Positions 1-7,441 of a stretch of DNA of 48,625 nucleotides are shown here, one piece after another. Under the pieces are notes generated by a model. It was given only the letters and a program-made list of their open reading frames with translations. It was not told the origin of the DNA and did no database searches. The stretch is from assembly GCA_017502265.1 (NCBI GenBank), contig JAFVVI010000016.1, forward strand, positions 1-48,625. The letters are read 5' to 3'. Each line of letters opens with the position of its first letter. Position 1 is the first letter of the stretch. Both the position numbers and the translations under genes were made by a program. The stretch is from Oscillospiraceae bacterium (lineage in GTDB: Bacteria > Bacillota > Clostridia > Oscillospirales > Oscillospiraceae).

Positions 1-1
1 G

Positions 2-664
2 ACCGCTCTGTGTGCACATATTCCTGGCCTGAAGGTTTGCTTCCCCGCAACTCCCTGGGAGGCCAAGGGCCTGATGGAATCCGCTCTGAAGGGCACCGAC
101 CCCGTTGTCTTCTTCGAGAGCCAGCGCCTGTACGACGTGGGCGAGCAGTTCCACGAGGGCGGCGTTCCCGAGGAGCGCTACGAGATCACCATCGGTGATG
201 TGAACAAGGTCCGCGACGGTAAGGATGTCACCATTCTGACCATCGGCGCTGTTCTGTACCGGGCTATGGACGCTGTTAAGGAACTGTCCGAGAAGTACGG
301 CATGGAGGCTGATGTGATCAACCTGCACTCCCTGGCACCTCTGGACTACACCAAGATCATCGAGTCCGTCCGTAAGACCGGCCGTGTGGTTCTGGTTTCC
401 GATGCTTGCGCTCGCGGCAGCTTCATGAACGATGTTGCCCGTAACATCACCGAGCTGTGCTTCGACGATTTGGATGCACCTCCCGTTGTGATCGGCGCTA
501 AGAACTGGATCACACCTCCCTTCGAGTTCGACGAGTACTTCTTCCCCCAGGCCAACTGGATCATCGACGCCATCAACGACAAGCTGGTTCCCCTGGCTGG
601 CCATGTGTCCACCACCGGCTGCACTGAGGCTGAGACCATCCGCCGCGCTAAGGAAGGCGTATAA
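2..664 (+). CDS. 2-oxoacid dehydrogenase E1 component, beta subunit (3' part)
   Basis: The 5' end lies outside the window and the reading frame is open from base 2. The visible 220 residues match the second half of a thiamine-diphosphate-dependent E1-beta subunit (pyruvate, acetoin or branched-chain 2-oxoacid dehydrogenase). The interdomain segment GLKVCFPATPWEAKGL is followed by PVVFFESQRLY, and then by a transketolase C-terminal fold with VTILTIGAVLYRAMDAV and VINLHSLAPLDY. In this family the beta subunit pairs with E1-alpha to decarboxylate a 2-oxoacid and acylate a lipoyl carrier. The substrate cannot be decided because the rest of the operon lies upstream. The downstream MBL-fold gene starts 6 bases after the stop, so the two are probably co-transcribed. 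Confidence 0.85.
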   Translation, partial: TALCAHIPGLKVCFPATPWEAKGLMESALKGTDPVVFFESQRLYDVGEQFHEGGVPEERYEITIGDVNKVRDGKDVTILTIGAVLYRAMDAVKELSEKYGMEADVINLHSLAPLDYTKIIESVRKTGRVVLVSDACARGSFMNDVARNITELCFDDLDAPPVVIGAKNWITPPFEFDEYFFPQANWIIDAINDKLVPLAGHVSTTGCTEAETIRRAKEGV

Positions 665-670
665 TTTCCC

Positions 671-1306
671 ATGGAGATACAACGCACCGGCAATGCCGGA
701 GTGCTGTTAAAGCTGGATGGCGTGTCCATTCTGCTGGACGGTTTGTGTGACCGGGTGGAGGGGTATCTTCCCACGCCCCCGGCCATCGCCCAGCAACTTC
801 TTGCAGATGCGCCCGACCTGCTGGCATTTACCCATTACCATAAGGATCATTGCAGCCGTGCGTTGCTTTCCCCATACCGTAAAGAAAATCTCCGGCCCAT
901 TCTTGGGCCGGAGTCCCTTTCTGAAGGCGCTGTGCAGGTGGGGAATGTGACGGTCAGACCGGTGGAAAGCCGCCACTTGGGGCGTATTGAGCCGGGTTTG
1001 GAGCATGTCAGCTATATCGTTACGGGAAGTAAATGTGTGTGGTTTATGGGCGATGCAGCCCCGATCCAATGGAAAAACCGCACCGACTTGCCCCGGCCGG
1101 ATGTGCTGATTGCGCCATACGCCTACGGTAATACCAAGGCAGCCTGGGATTTGACCTGCAGCCTGACTTCTGAGGTCGTGCTGCTGCACCTGCCGGACAA
1201 GGACAAAGACCCTTATGGCCTATGGGAAGGCGTAGAATCCACTACCCGTGGCTGCGCTGCAGACCTCTGGATTCCCAAACTGGGAGAAACCATCACAATC
1301 GACTAA
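671..1306 (+). CDS. MBL-fold metallo-hydrolase
   Basis: This 211-residue protein has the metallo-beta-lactamase fold signature THYHKDHC (HxHxDH) near residue 55, with further metal-ligand candidates in ESRHLG and FMGDA. The size and simple layout resemble the UlaG-like or YtnP-like small hydrolases, which act in the cytoplasm on varied phosphoester or lactone substrates. The substrate is not deducible. It starts 6 bases after the E1-beta gene and ends in a hairpin terminator shared with the convergent LTA-synthase-like gene. There is no signal peptide. Confidence 0.85.
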   Translation: MEIQRTGNAGVLLKLDGVSILLDGLCDRVEGYLPTPPAIAQQLLADAPDLLAFTHYHKDHCSRALLSPYRKENLRPILGPESLSEGAVQVGNVTVRPVESRHLGRIEPGLEHVSYIVTGSKCVWFMGDAAPIQWKNRTDLPRPDVLIAPYAYGNTKAAWDLTCSLTSEVVLLHLPDKDKDPYGLWEGVESTTRGCAADLWIPKLGETITID

Positions 1307-1337
1307 AAAAGCACCTGGCTTAGCCAGGTGCTTTTTT
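1304..1337. terminator. Bidirectional rho-independent terminator
   Basis: AAAAAAGCACCTGGCT pairs with AGCCAGGTGCTTTTTT. It serves the MBL gene on the plus strand and the LTA-synthase-like gene on the minus strand, whose stop codon lies inside the hairpin. Confidence 0.9.
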
Positions 1338-3203
1338 ATAGTAATTACTGGTCAGCAGTAGATTGCTCACATTTCGGTACTGCCGGGAAAGCTCAGCCAT
1401 AGCATCGATTTCCTCTTGGCTGACGGATTGATTCCGGGTGTTCATCAGAATTTCGCCGCTTTGCCAAGCCACACCGTTGCAGATCCAGCTACCGTCGGGG
1501 AACAAGGCATAGCCTTTGTAGTTGGGATCAAAGGCATCCTGTCCCAAATAGTGATAGGGAGAATCAATGCCAATCAGATTCAGCACGGTGGGGACTAAAT
1601 CAGAAGTGTTCAGCACTTTGTCAATCTGCATGCCGGGCTTGTCGGCAGACCAGACAAAGCAGGGGACTTTCTCCAGCAGCAGGTCGCTGTCCACTTTGGA
1701 GTGGGCGTAAAGCTCCTCCATATTCTTGTAGCCGTAGGTGTAGTGGTCAGCCATAGCCACGATCACCGTGTTTTCCAGCTGACCCCGGTCCTCCAGTTCC
1801 TGCAAAAGCCGCTTGAACAGATCGTCTACCAATTTGGCCTTCAACCGTGCGCTGCACTCTTCCTCGCTTTTATAAAGACCCACATACTCCGGGTATTTCT
1901 TCACGGCCACACTGGTGATGATCTCATTGTAGGTGTAGCCTAAGTGGGCAGACCGGGTGATAATTGTGTTAAAGGTCGCGCCCTCTCGGAAAAACTGACT
2001 GCTTACCTCCGGAATTTCAAACAGGAGATTGTCGTCACACAGACGGTTTCTGTCCTTTTCGTACTGGCTGTAAGCCACATAGTTTTCGTAGCCCATGGCC
2101 GGCTCCAGCACCCCGCGGCTGTAAAAGGCCGGGTCATTGTAGTGAAAAACCTTGGCGCTATAGCCGCTCTTGGTCATTTGGTAGGCGATGGATTGGTCGA
2201 AACTGTTGGTCACATAATCAAAGACATAGCTGCCGGTGGTGGGAAGATAAATGCCGGTGTTCATACAGAACTCGGAGTTCAAGGTCCGGGCGCTGCCGTA
2301 ACCGGGGGTGTAGAAATTGGTGAAGCAGATGCTCTCATTCATCAGCTTTTTGATGGTGGGCGTGTCCTGATAGGTGATCATCCAGTCGTCCATAGACTCC
2401 ATCAGCACCAGAATCACATTCTTCCCAGCGTATCTGCCGGTCATTTCGTTGTCGGTATGCGCGCCTCGCGCAGCAAAAAAAGCATCAATGGTGTCGGTTT
2501 GCTGCGCAAGGACCGACCGATAACCGGGGGTGAGGGGATATAGCTCGTTGACCCAGATATCCCGCAGAGTCAGCTGATAAATACCGGAGATGTCATAGGC
2601 CTTTTTGGCATCGAACATCGTATGATAAATAGAATGCCAGGACGAGGATTGCCGGTACTGATCGTCATCTTCAATAAAAACCGCTCTAGGCAGAATACAT
2701 AGTCCTGTCAGCAGCAGAATACTCACCCCCAAAAAGGGAATGCGACGCAGATGCCTTTTGGGCAGGCGGGGGAAGAAGATCAGGACCAAAACACCCAGCG
2801 CCAGCATACCCATGAGCCCTGCCCACCATAGAAAAGGATAGCCTGCCAGCACATCAGATAAATACCCTGCGCCTTCGCCTGCCAGGGCGATAGTGGATAC
2901 CCACATCATCTTGCCGAAGACTAAATAGTACCCGGCCTGGGCCAGGGACCAAAGAAGCATCACAAAATAAAAAATGCCGAAGACGATTCTGCCGGCCAAT
3001 CTGGGCAGACACAGGATAAAACCTGCCAGCATACCGGCCCATAGCGCGCCGAAGCCCAATCCTAAGGCAAAATCCGGCCGCAACAGGCTGAAGCAAAGCA
3101 GTTCAATGAGAAAAAACGGGACAAATAGCATCAAAAAATGCAAGATATACTGTATAACAGGGGGCAGGGAAGCGGCCCATTTTGTAAAGGACAATTTGTT
3201 CAC
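1320..3203 (-). CDS. LTA synthase family membrane sulfatase/phosphoglycerol transferase
   Basis: This 627-residue protein has about five N-terminal membrane segments (near residues 17-40, 45-68, 72-92, 122-144 and 155-173) followed by a large extracytoplasmic alkaline-phosphatase-superfamily domain. The metal-binding Glu lies in LVLMESMDDW (E269). The likely catalytic Thr is in GYGSARTLNSEF (T307), which matches the active Thr of LtaS. A late ADHYTYG motif supplies Asp and His ligands. Family members move glycerol-phosphate from phosphatidylglycerol to a glycolipid or polymer. Whether this one makes lipoteichoic acid or another phosphoglycerol-modified glycan cannot be said. It stands alone, with an AGGAATC-type ribosome site before the ATG. 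Confidence 0.9.
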   Translation of the reverse strand: MNKLSFTKWAASLPPVIQYILHFLMLFVPFFLIELLCFSLLRPDFALGLGFGALWAGMLAGFILCLPRLAGRIVFGIFYFVMLLWSLAQAGYYLVFGKMMWVSTIALAGEGAGYLSDVLAGYPFLWWAGLMGMLALGVLVLIFFPRLPKRHLRRIPFLGVSILLLTGLCILPRAVFIEDDDQYRQSSSWHSIYHTMFDAKKAYDISGIYQLTLRDIWVNELYPLTPGYRSVLAQQTDTIDAFFAARGAHTDNEMTGRYAGKNVILVLMESMDDWMITYQDTPTIKKLMNESICFTNFYTPGYGSARTLNSEFCMNTGIYLPTTGSYVFDYVTNSFDQSIAYQMTKSGYSAKVFHYNDPAFYSRGVLEPAMGYENYVAYSQYEKDRNRLCDDNLLFEIPEVSSQFFREGATFNTIITRSAHLGYTYNEIITSVAVKKYPEYVGLYKSEEECSARLKAKLVDDLFKRLLQELEDRGQLENTVIVAMADHYTYGYKNMEELYAHSKVDSDLLLEKVPCFVWSADKPGMQIDKVLNTSDLVPTVLNLIGIDSPYHYLGQDAFDPNYKGYALFPDGSWICNGVAWQSGEILMNTRNQSVSQEEIDAMAELSRQYRNVSNLLLTSNYYKKAPG

Positions 3204-3301
3204 GGGATTCCTCCAAAAAGTGGAATAACAGAAAATAGTTTACCACATTATGGGTAAAATTACAACCGGGTGAAAATGTTTGAAATCGGCGAAAAAAGTG
3301 C

Positions 3302-3330
3302 TTGACAAAATGGGTCTGCATGGCTATAAT
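3302..3330 (+). promoter_or_regulatory. Promoter of tRNA-Thr/tRNA-Tyr
   Basis: TTGACA at 3302-3307, a 17-base spacer, and TATAAT at 3325-3330. This is a full consensus sigma-A promoter 20 bases before tRNA-Thr. Confidence 0.9.
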
Positions 3331-3350
3331 AAGCATGTTCTGTTTGAGCC

Positions 3351-3426
3351 GCCGGTATAGCTCAGTTGGTAGAGCAGCTGATTTGTAATCAGCAGGTCGG
3401 GGGTTCGAGTCCGTCTACCGGCTCCA
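3351..3426 (+). tRNA. tRNA-Thr (anticodon TGT)
   Basis: The acceptor stem GCCGGTA/TACCGGC is followed by an encoded CCA. The anticodon stem CTGAT/ATCAG holds loop TTTGTAA, giving TGT. The T arm contains GGTTCGAGTCC. It is the first gene of a two-tRNA transcript. Confidence 0.97.
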
Positions 3427-3446
3427 ATCAGAGCAGAACTAAATAT

Positions 3447-3531
3447 GGGGGAGTTCCCGAGTGGCCAAAGGGGACAGACTGTAAATCTGCTGCGTATCGC
3501 TTCGATGGTTCGAATCCGTCCTCCCCCACCA
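3447..3531 (+). tRNA. tRNA-Tyr (anticodon GTA)
   Basis: The acceptor stem GGGGGAG/CTCCCCC carries an encoded ACCA end. The anticodon loop CTGTAAA gives GTA. It has the long variable arm expected of bacterial tRNA-Tyr. It lies 20 bases after tRNA-Thr. Confidence 0.97.
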
Positions 3532-3570
3532 GAAAAGAGACACACCTTTCGGTGTGTCTCTTTTCTGGTT
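3531..3570 (+). terminator. Terminator of the tRNA-Thr/Tyr transcript
   Basis: A 16-bp stem, AGAAAAGAGACACACC with GGTGTGTCTCTTTTCT, closes on the loop TTTC directly after the tRNA-Tyr CCA. Confidence 0.9.
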
Positions 3571-3640
3571 TGGTGACGGACAGATTCGCAAGGCGACGGT
3601 TTTGTGCAGATTTTAAGTAAATACTTACATTTATCGTAAA

Positions 3641-3658
3641 TTGTCGAAAATTGTCGAA
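3641..3658 (+). promoter_or_regulatory. Two tandem 0A boxes (Spo0A-type operators)
   Basis: TTGTCGAA occurs at 3641-3648 and again at 3651-3658, exactly 10 bp apart. This matches the 0A-box consensus TGTCGAA and the one-turn spacing used by Spo0A dimers. A weaker relative, TTATCGTA, lies one further turn upstream at 3631. The boxes sit about 20 bp upstream of the -35 of the Spo0A-like gene, an activating position. Confidence 0.75.
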
Positions 3659-3677
3659 AAACAAAAGCCTTTTCCTA

Positions 3678-3706
3678 TTGCCTTGCGGACTGGAATTTGG
3701 TATTCT
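3678..3706 (+). promoter_or_regulatory. Promoter of the Spo0A-like gene
   Basis: TTGCCT at 3678-3683, a 17-base spacer, and TATTCT at 3701-3706. It lies just downstream of the tandem 0A boxes and 33 bases before the GTG start. Confidence 0.65.
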
Positions 3707-3738
3707 AAAGCAGACAACAGGAAAGGGGGCGGAAAGTC

Positions 3739-4434
3739 GTGCTGAAACTGCTGATTGCCGATGCGTCGGAGCCGTATGCCGAGGCGTTGGAAGCGGTGTT
3801 CAAAAATGAGTTTGATCTGCGGATCTGCCACGATGGCGAAAGCGCGCTGGAAACCCTCCTGTCCTTTCAGCCGGATGCCTTGGTCATCAATCTGCGCCTG
3901 CCCTATAAGGATGGCCTGACTGTCCTGCAGGAGAGCGCCCACCGTCCCCGGGTGATTTTGGCCATCACACCCTTTATGAGTCCCTATGTGGAGCAGCTTG
4001 CAGCGGATCTGGGCATCCAATATGTTATGATCATGCCCACGGTGGAAAGCTTGCGGGTAAGGCTTATGGATATGGTGTCCACGGCCATCGCGCCCAAAAA
4101 GGATTTGACGGCCCAGACCCTGCTGCACTTGCATATACTGAATTTCCACACCCATTTGGACGGCTATCACCAGCTTCGGGTGGGAATTCCGCTGTTTTTC
4201 AATAACCCCGATATCTGCTTGTCCAAGGAGCTGTATCCTGTAGTTGCGGCGCATTTTAAGCTCCCGGATGCCCGGACGGTGGAACATTCCATCCGTAAGG
4301 CGGTGGAGGATGCCTGGCGCCGTAAAGATCCGGCTGTATGGGCAGGCTATTTTCCACCGGGCGCAGACGGCAAAATCCCTTGTCCTACCAATAAAAAATT
4401 CTTTGCGGCTATTGCTGAAAAGCTCATACCATAG
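3739..4434 (+). CDS. Spo0A-like transcription factor with degenerate receiver
   Basis: This is a 231-residue two-domain protein. Residues 1-115 fold like a response-regulator receiver. Residues about 125-230 resemble the Spo0A DNA-binding domain, with matched landmarks LHILNFHTHLDGYHQLR, LYPVVAAHFKL, RTVEHSIRKAVEDAW and PTNKKFFAAIAEKL. The phospho-acceptor Asp is replaced: the strand-3 motif reads LVINLRLPYKDGL, with N51 where Asp is expected. The conserved Lys before the switch proline is also missing (VMIMPT). Phosphorelay control is therefore unlikely. The start is GTG behind AGGAAAGGGGG. Tandem 0A boxes upstream suggest control by Spo0A or by itself. It is probably a Spo0A paralogue rather than the master regulator. 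Confidence 0.8.
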   Translation: MLKLLIADASEPYAEALEAVFKNEFDLRICHDGESALETLLSFQPDALVINLRLPYKDGLTVLQESAHRPRVILAITPFMSPYVEQLAADLGIQYVMIMPTVESLRVRLMDMVSTAIAPKKDLTAQTLLHLHILNFHTHLDGYHQLRVGIPLFFNNPDICLSKELYPVVAAHFKLPDARTVEHSIRKAVEDAWRRKDPAVWAGYFPPGADGKIPCPTNKKFFAAIAEKLIP

Positions 4435-4451
4435 CTTTTTATCGCACTGTC

Positions 4452-4489
4452 AAAATCCCTCTGCGCCTGGTAGCAGAGGGATTTTGTTA
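4452..4489 (+). terminator. Terminator after the Spo0A-like gene
   Basis: AAAATCCCTCTGC pairs with GCAGAGGGATTTT around an 8-base loop and is followed by GTTATT. Confidence 0.85.
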
Positions 4490-4529
4490 TTGATTTTTTC
4501 ATAAGACGATTCCCCATTTGCCCGGAAGA

Positions 4530-4838
4530 TCATAAAAAACAGTACAGCGCCAGGGTCAGTAGCGCCGTATTCCTGTCCTCCGGCTTGTCGCCTGCCATCA
4601 GCAGAAGCAGCAGTACCACGATCAGATCCCCTGTGTCAAAATCTTTGGGGATCAGCCGACGGAGAAAACCGCCAATGTTGCCGCCTACAGGGGGAATATG
4701 CGCCGGCGGCGGGGGACAAGGCGACTCCGGAACCGGCGGCGGGGGTGGTCTGTGGGTGTTCTGAACAGGGCGAGCAGGCTCTTCCACACGGTTTCGCCTA
4801 TGGGAGCCGTCCTGCTGGGGAACATAGCGGTTATACAT
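4530..4838 (-). CDS. Small proline-rich conserved protein, unknown function
   Basis: This protein has 102 residues when started at the ATG at 4838, which has the ribosome site AGGTGATAAT directly before it; the upstream in-frame ATG has none. The N-terminal half is rich in Pro and Arg (runs such as RPPPPPVPESPCPPPP). The C-terminal 40 residues are conserved in style: FLRRLIPKDFDTGDL, then a hydrophobic VVLLLLLMAG segment, then an acidic turn and a second hydrophobic stretch. It is the last of three genes on this strand that run head to tail. I do not recognise a function. The layout suggests a small membrane-associated protein. Confidence 0.65.
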   Translation of the reverse strand: MYNRYVPQQDGSHRRNRVEEPARPVQNTHRPPPPPVPESPCPPPPAHIPPVGGNIGGFLRRLIPKDFDTGDLIVVLLLLLMAGDKPEDRNTALLTLALYCFL

Positions 4839-4842
4839 ATTA

Positions 4843-5169
4843 TCACCTGCCTGAATTTGCGAAAAATACTGAGGCCATACCTGCAAGCTTCGCTGCCCGC
4901 ATAGCCTTTTCCAGTTTGTGGATCCGCTGGCTGCTCAAGTAGGGCCCAAGGGCCTGTAAAAGCGTCCGCTGCTGGCCGTCGATGCCTGTCTTGCCGATGA
5001 GAGAGGTCAGTTTCTGCACCGTGGCAAAGTCGATCTCCGGAAAACCTTCCTGCACAGGGGGCGGCGCGGCGGCCTGCTCACTCCCTAAATTCTGTGCAAG
5101 GGACATAATTTGCTCCATCATTTGGGGGTTGTTCAGGATTGCCCCAATCTTGGATTCCATATCCTCCAT
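4843..5169 (-). CDS. Conserved hypothetical protein (middle of three-gene set)
   Basis: This 108-residue, mostly helical, soluble-looking protein begins MEDMESKIGAILNNPQMMEQ. Its middle is Pro- and Ala-rich, and it has a basic C-terminal helix (RIHKLEKAMRAAKLAG). Its ATG overlaps the stop of the preceding gene as TAATG, so the two are translationally coupled. The 'NPQMMEQIMSLAQNL' opening echoes the 'SPAGKQLLSMLQQ' opening of the upstream neighbour, which hints at related helical modules. No known domain is recognised. Confidence 0.65.
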   Translation of the reverse strand: MEDMESKIGAILNNPQMMEQIMSLAQNLGSEQAAAPPPVQEGFPEIDFATVQKLTSLIGKTGIDGQQRTLLQALGPYLSSQRIHKLEKAMRAAKLAGMASVFFANSGR

Positions 5170-5396
5170 TACTTACCACCTAATTCCTTCAGTAGTTTCT
5201 GCGCCTCCGGGGAGGAAAGCATATCACTGAGCGTCCGGCTAGCCTGGGTGTAATCGCCGGTCTTGGCTTGGGTCACCGCCTGCTGGAGCCGGGCGCTGTC
5301 GCCTTGCTGCAGCATAGATAGCAACTGCTTCCCGGCGGGACTTTTGGCCAAACGCATCACTTCTTCCATAGAAAAATCCTGATTTTTTTTCTCCAT
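5169..5396 (-). CDS. Small conserved helical protein (first of three-gene set)
   Basis: This 75-residue protein begins MEKKNQDFSMEEVMRLAKSP and is predicted all-helical, with many Gln, Ser and Ala residues. Its stop overlaps the next start (TAATG). The ribosome site AGGAGGCAAT precedes the ATG. It is the promoter-proximal gene of a three-gene unit running from 5396 to 4530. Function is not recognised. The consistent small size and coupling suggest that the three products act together. Confidence 0.65.
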   Translation of the reverse strand: MEKKNQDFSMEEVMRLAKSPAGKQLLSMLQQGDSARLQQAVTQAKTGDYTQASRTLSDMLSSPEAQKLLKELGGK

Positions 5397-5401
5397 TATG
5401 A

Positions 5402-5430
5402 TTGCCTCCTGTCCAAATGCCTGTTATAAT
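5402..5430 (+). promoter_or_regulatory. Promoter of the phosphoesterase-coaX operon
   Basis: TTGCCT at 5402-5407, a 17-base spacer, and TATAAT at 5425-5430, 45 bases before the start. Confidence 0.7.
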
Positions 5431-5474
5431 ACACCTACAGATACTATATGCGCAAGACGAAACAAAGGTGAACT

Positions 5475-5972
5475 ATGAAAATACTTGTTTTATCGGATAC
5501 CCACGGCAACCGGGATTTTATGTACCGCTGTATCGACGGGTTCAAGCCGGATACGGTGGTGCATTTGGGCGACCATTACCGGGACGGGGAGTATTTGCAG
5601 GATCTCTACCCCCGTATGGTGATCCACCGGGTTGTGGGCAATTGCGATTATGACTGCCCGCCCGATGCCCGGCAGATGCTGTGTTATTCTTTGGGCGGTG
5701 TTATGACCTATATGACCCACGGGCATAATCACCATGTCAAGCAGGTGGGAACGGATTATTTGTTGGCAGATGCCCGGAAGTTGGGCGCAAAATTGGTGCT
5801 GTACGGCCATACCCACAAGATAGATTGCCGGCAGGAAGCCGACGGCCTGTGGGTTTTGAATCCCGGCAGCGCCGGGCGGGGCACTTACTCAGCAGGTGTG
5901 GTAAAGACCGACGGTCAGAATGTGACTGCCTGCTATTTGCTTACAGAAAAGGATTTGGAGGAATGGGTATGA
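5475..5972 (+). CDS. YfcE/MJ0936-type metallophosphoesterase
   Basis: This 165-residue calcineurin-like phosphoesterase has all the metal motifs in order: LSDTHG (residues 6-11), HLGDH, GNCDYD, THGHNH and GHTH near residue 113. Family members are cytoplasmic Mn-dependent phosphodiesterases of poorly known substrate. In some Firmicutes they lie beside rph/rdgB genes, which are not present here. The stop overlaps the coaX ATG (ATGA at 5969-5972), so the two genes are coupled. Confidence 0.9.
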   Translation: MKILVLSDTHGNRDFMYRCIDGFKPDTVVHLGDHYRDGEYLQDLYPRMVIHRVVGNCDYDCPPDARQMLCYSLGGVMTYMTHGHNHHVKQVGTDYLLADARKLGAKLVLYGHTHKIDCRQEADGLWVLNPGSAGRGTYSAGVVKTDGQNVTACYLLTEKDLEEWV

Positions 5973-6739
5973 TACTAACCATTGATGTTGGCAATTCCAA
6001 TATTGTCATAGGCGGCGTCCGAGGCAATGAGATCGTCTTTGAAGCCCGTCTGCGCACCGAGGCCACCAAGACCTCAGACCAGTACTGCGTGGATTTGAAG
6101 ATCCTTCTGGATGTGTACAAAGTCAAGACAGAGGATATCGAAGGCTGTATTATTTCTTCTGTTGTGCCCCAGGTGCTGAACTCCTTCCAGTCTGCAATCA
6201 AAAAGCTCACCGGCAAGGTGAGCTTAGTGGTGGGTCCCGGCATCAAGACGGGCCTGGATATTCGTCTGGAGAATCCCGGCCAGACCGGCGCGGACTTGGT
6301 GGTTGCAGATGTGGCGGCCCTGCGGGAGCATAAGCCTCCGCTGATCGTCATCGATATGGGTACAGCCACCACGATGTCCGTGCTGGATGAAAACGGCGCC
6401 CATATCGGCGGCTGCATCATTCCCGGCGTGCGGATTTCTATGGACGCGCTGACGGATAAAACCGCGCTGCTTCCCGGCCTGCAGCTGGACCAGCCCAAGC
6501 GGGCCATCGGCAGAAACACCGTTGATGCTATGCGTTCCGGCATTATGATGGGCACCGCCAGTATGCTGGACGGTATGGTGGAGCGAATGGAGCAGGAGCT
6601 GGGCTGCAAGACCACGGTGATCGCCACCGGCGGTATTGCCAAATTTATCGTGCCTCTGTGCAAGACCCCCATGATCTACGATAAGGATCTTCTGATTAAG
6701 GGTCTTGCCACTCTTTACCGGGAAAATAAGAAGAAATAA
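5969..6739 (+). CDS. coaX: Type III pantothenate kinase
   Basis: The 256-residue product phosphorylates pantothenate, the first step of coenzyme A synthesis. It begins MILTIDVGNSNIVIGG (the P-loop-like motif of the ASKHA fold) and has GQTGADLVVADVAAL and IDMGTATTMSV, all typical of CoaX. The start at 5969 is chosen over in-frame upstream codons because GGAGG lies 7 bases before it and the length matches the family. CoaX needs a monovalent cation and is not inhibited by CoA, unlike CoaA. It is coupled to the upstream phosphoesterase by ATGA. Confidence 0.93.
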   Translation: MILTIDVGNSNIVIGGVRGNEIVFEARLRTEATKTSDQYCVDLKILLDVYKVKTEDIEGCIISSVVPQVLNSFQSAIKKLTGKVSLVVGPGIKTGLDIRLENPGQTGADLVVADVAALREHKPPLIVIDMGTATTMSVLDENGAHIGGCIIPGVRISMDALTDKTALLPGLQLDQPKRAIGRNTVDAMRSGIMMGTASMLDGMVERMEQELGCKTTVIATGGIAKFIVPLCKTPMIYDKDLLIKGLATLYRENKKK

Positions 6740-6901
6740 TCACAGCACCAATCCCAGCAGCACCATAGCTGCAATACCCATACCGCAGGCGGCGACCAGA
6801 ACGGCATCCAGCAGCTTTTGCAGCAGTTCCCGGCCGGTGGCGGCGTTGGGGTAGGGGATCCGGTCTATAAGACGGCAAGTTTTACAAACGGCAGTTTTCA
6901 T
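6740..6901 (-). CDS. Small membrane protein, 53 residues
   Basis: The coding frame on the minus strand begins MKTAVCKTCRLIDRIPYPNA and ends in a hydrophobic helix (VAACGMGIAAMVLLGLVL). An excellent GGAGGT ribosome site lies 8 bases upstream of the ATG. Its stop abuts the coaX stop, so the two genes converge. The N-terminal CKTC pair could bind metal or form a disulfide. It is short enough to escape most gene callers. Function is unknown. Confidence 0.7.
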   Translation of the reverse strand: MKTAVCKTCRLIDRIPYPNAATGRELLQKLLDAVLVAACGMGIAAMVLLGLVL

Positions 6902-7002
6902 AGTGATGTACCTCCATGTTTTTCTCTATGGCCATAGTATAAAACAGGATAGGTACAATAAATCGGACTTTATAAACATCCCGGGCCGACAAAAAATTAC
7001 CC

Positions 7003-7031
7003 TTGTCAATCGGGGCGCGCCGTGGTAAAAT
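7003..7031 (+). promoter_or_regulatory. Promoter of the 7058-7984 pair
   Basis: TTGTCA at 7003-7008, a 17-base spacer, and TAAAAT at 7026-7031, 27 bases before the ATG. Confidence 0.7.
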
Positions 7032-7057
7032 GATGATATCATTGTGAGGTGAAGCAA

Positions 7058-7426
7058 ATGCAGAAGAAGGATGGCGGACAAAAACTGAAAGCCTTTTTTG
7101 CTAAGGTATGGTTCGTTCTGAAACTGACAGTAAAATGGGCATACCAGCTGCGTAGTCTGGTGCTTTCGATCCCGGTATTTGTCTGCGCAGCGGCGTTGGC
7201 GATCCGTAATGCCCAGCTGCTGCCGCAGTATGTCAGCGCGGTGACCGTGGGAGAGAATCAATTTCTCATTACCCGCAGTGTGGCGGTGTTGGTGCCTTTG
7301 GCGCTGACCTGTATCTGCATCGTGCTGATGCTTTGTTCCAAGAAAATGCTGTATCCCTGGCTTGTCAGCGTGCTGTCCTTGGTGCTGCCTTGGGTGATCT
7401 GGCTTGCCAGTACATTCTCTGTATAA
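7058..7426 (+). CDS. Small integral membrane protein, unknown function
   Basis: This 122-residue protein starts at the ATG behind GAGGTGAAGCAA. A basic N-terminus is followed by three hydrophobic segments (about residues 33-50, 74-92 and 96-115). It sits 15 bases before the YgjV-family gene and shares its promoter. No family is recognised. The gene order suggests a membrane role beside the YgjV protein. Confidence 0.65.
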   Translation: MQKKDGGQKLKAFFAKVWFVLKLTVKWAYQLRSLVLSIPVFVCAAALAIRNAQLLPQYVSAVTVGENQFLITRSVAVLVPLALTCICIVLMLCSKKMLYPWLVSVLSLVLPWVIWLASTFSV

Positions 7427-7441
7427 CACAGGAGGTCTTCT

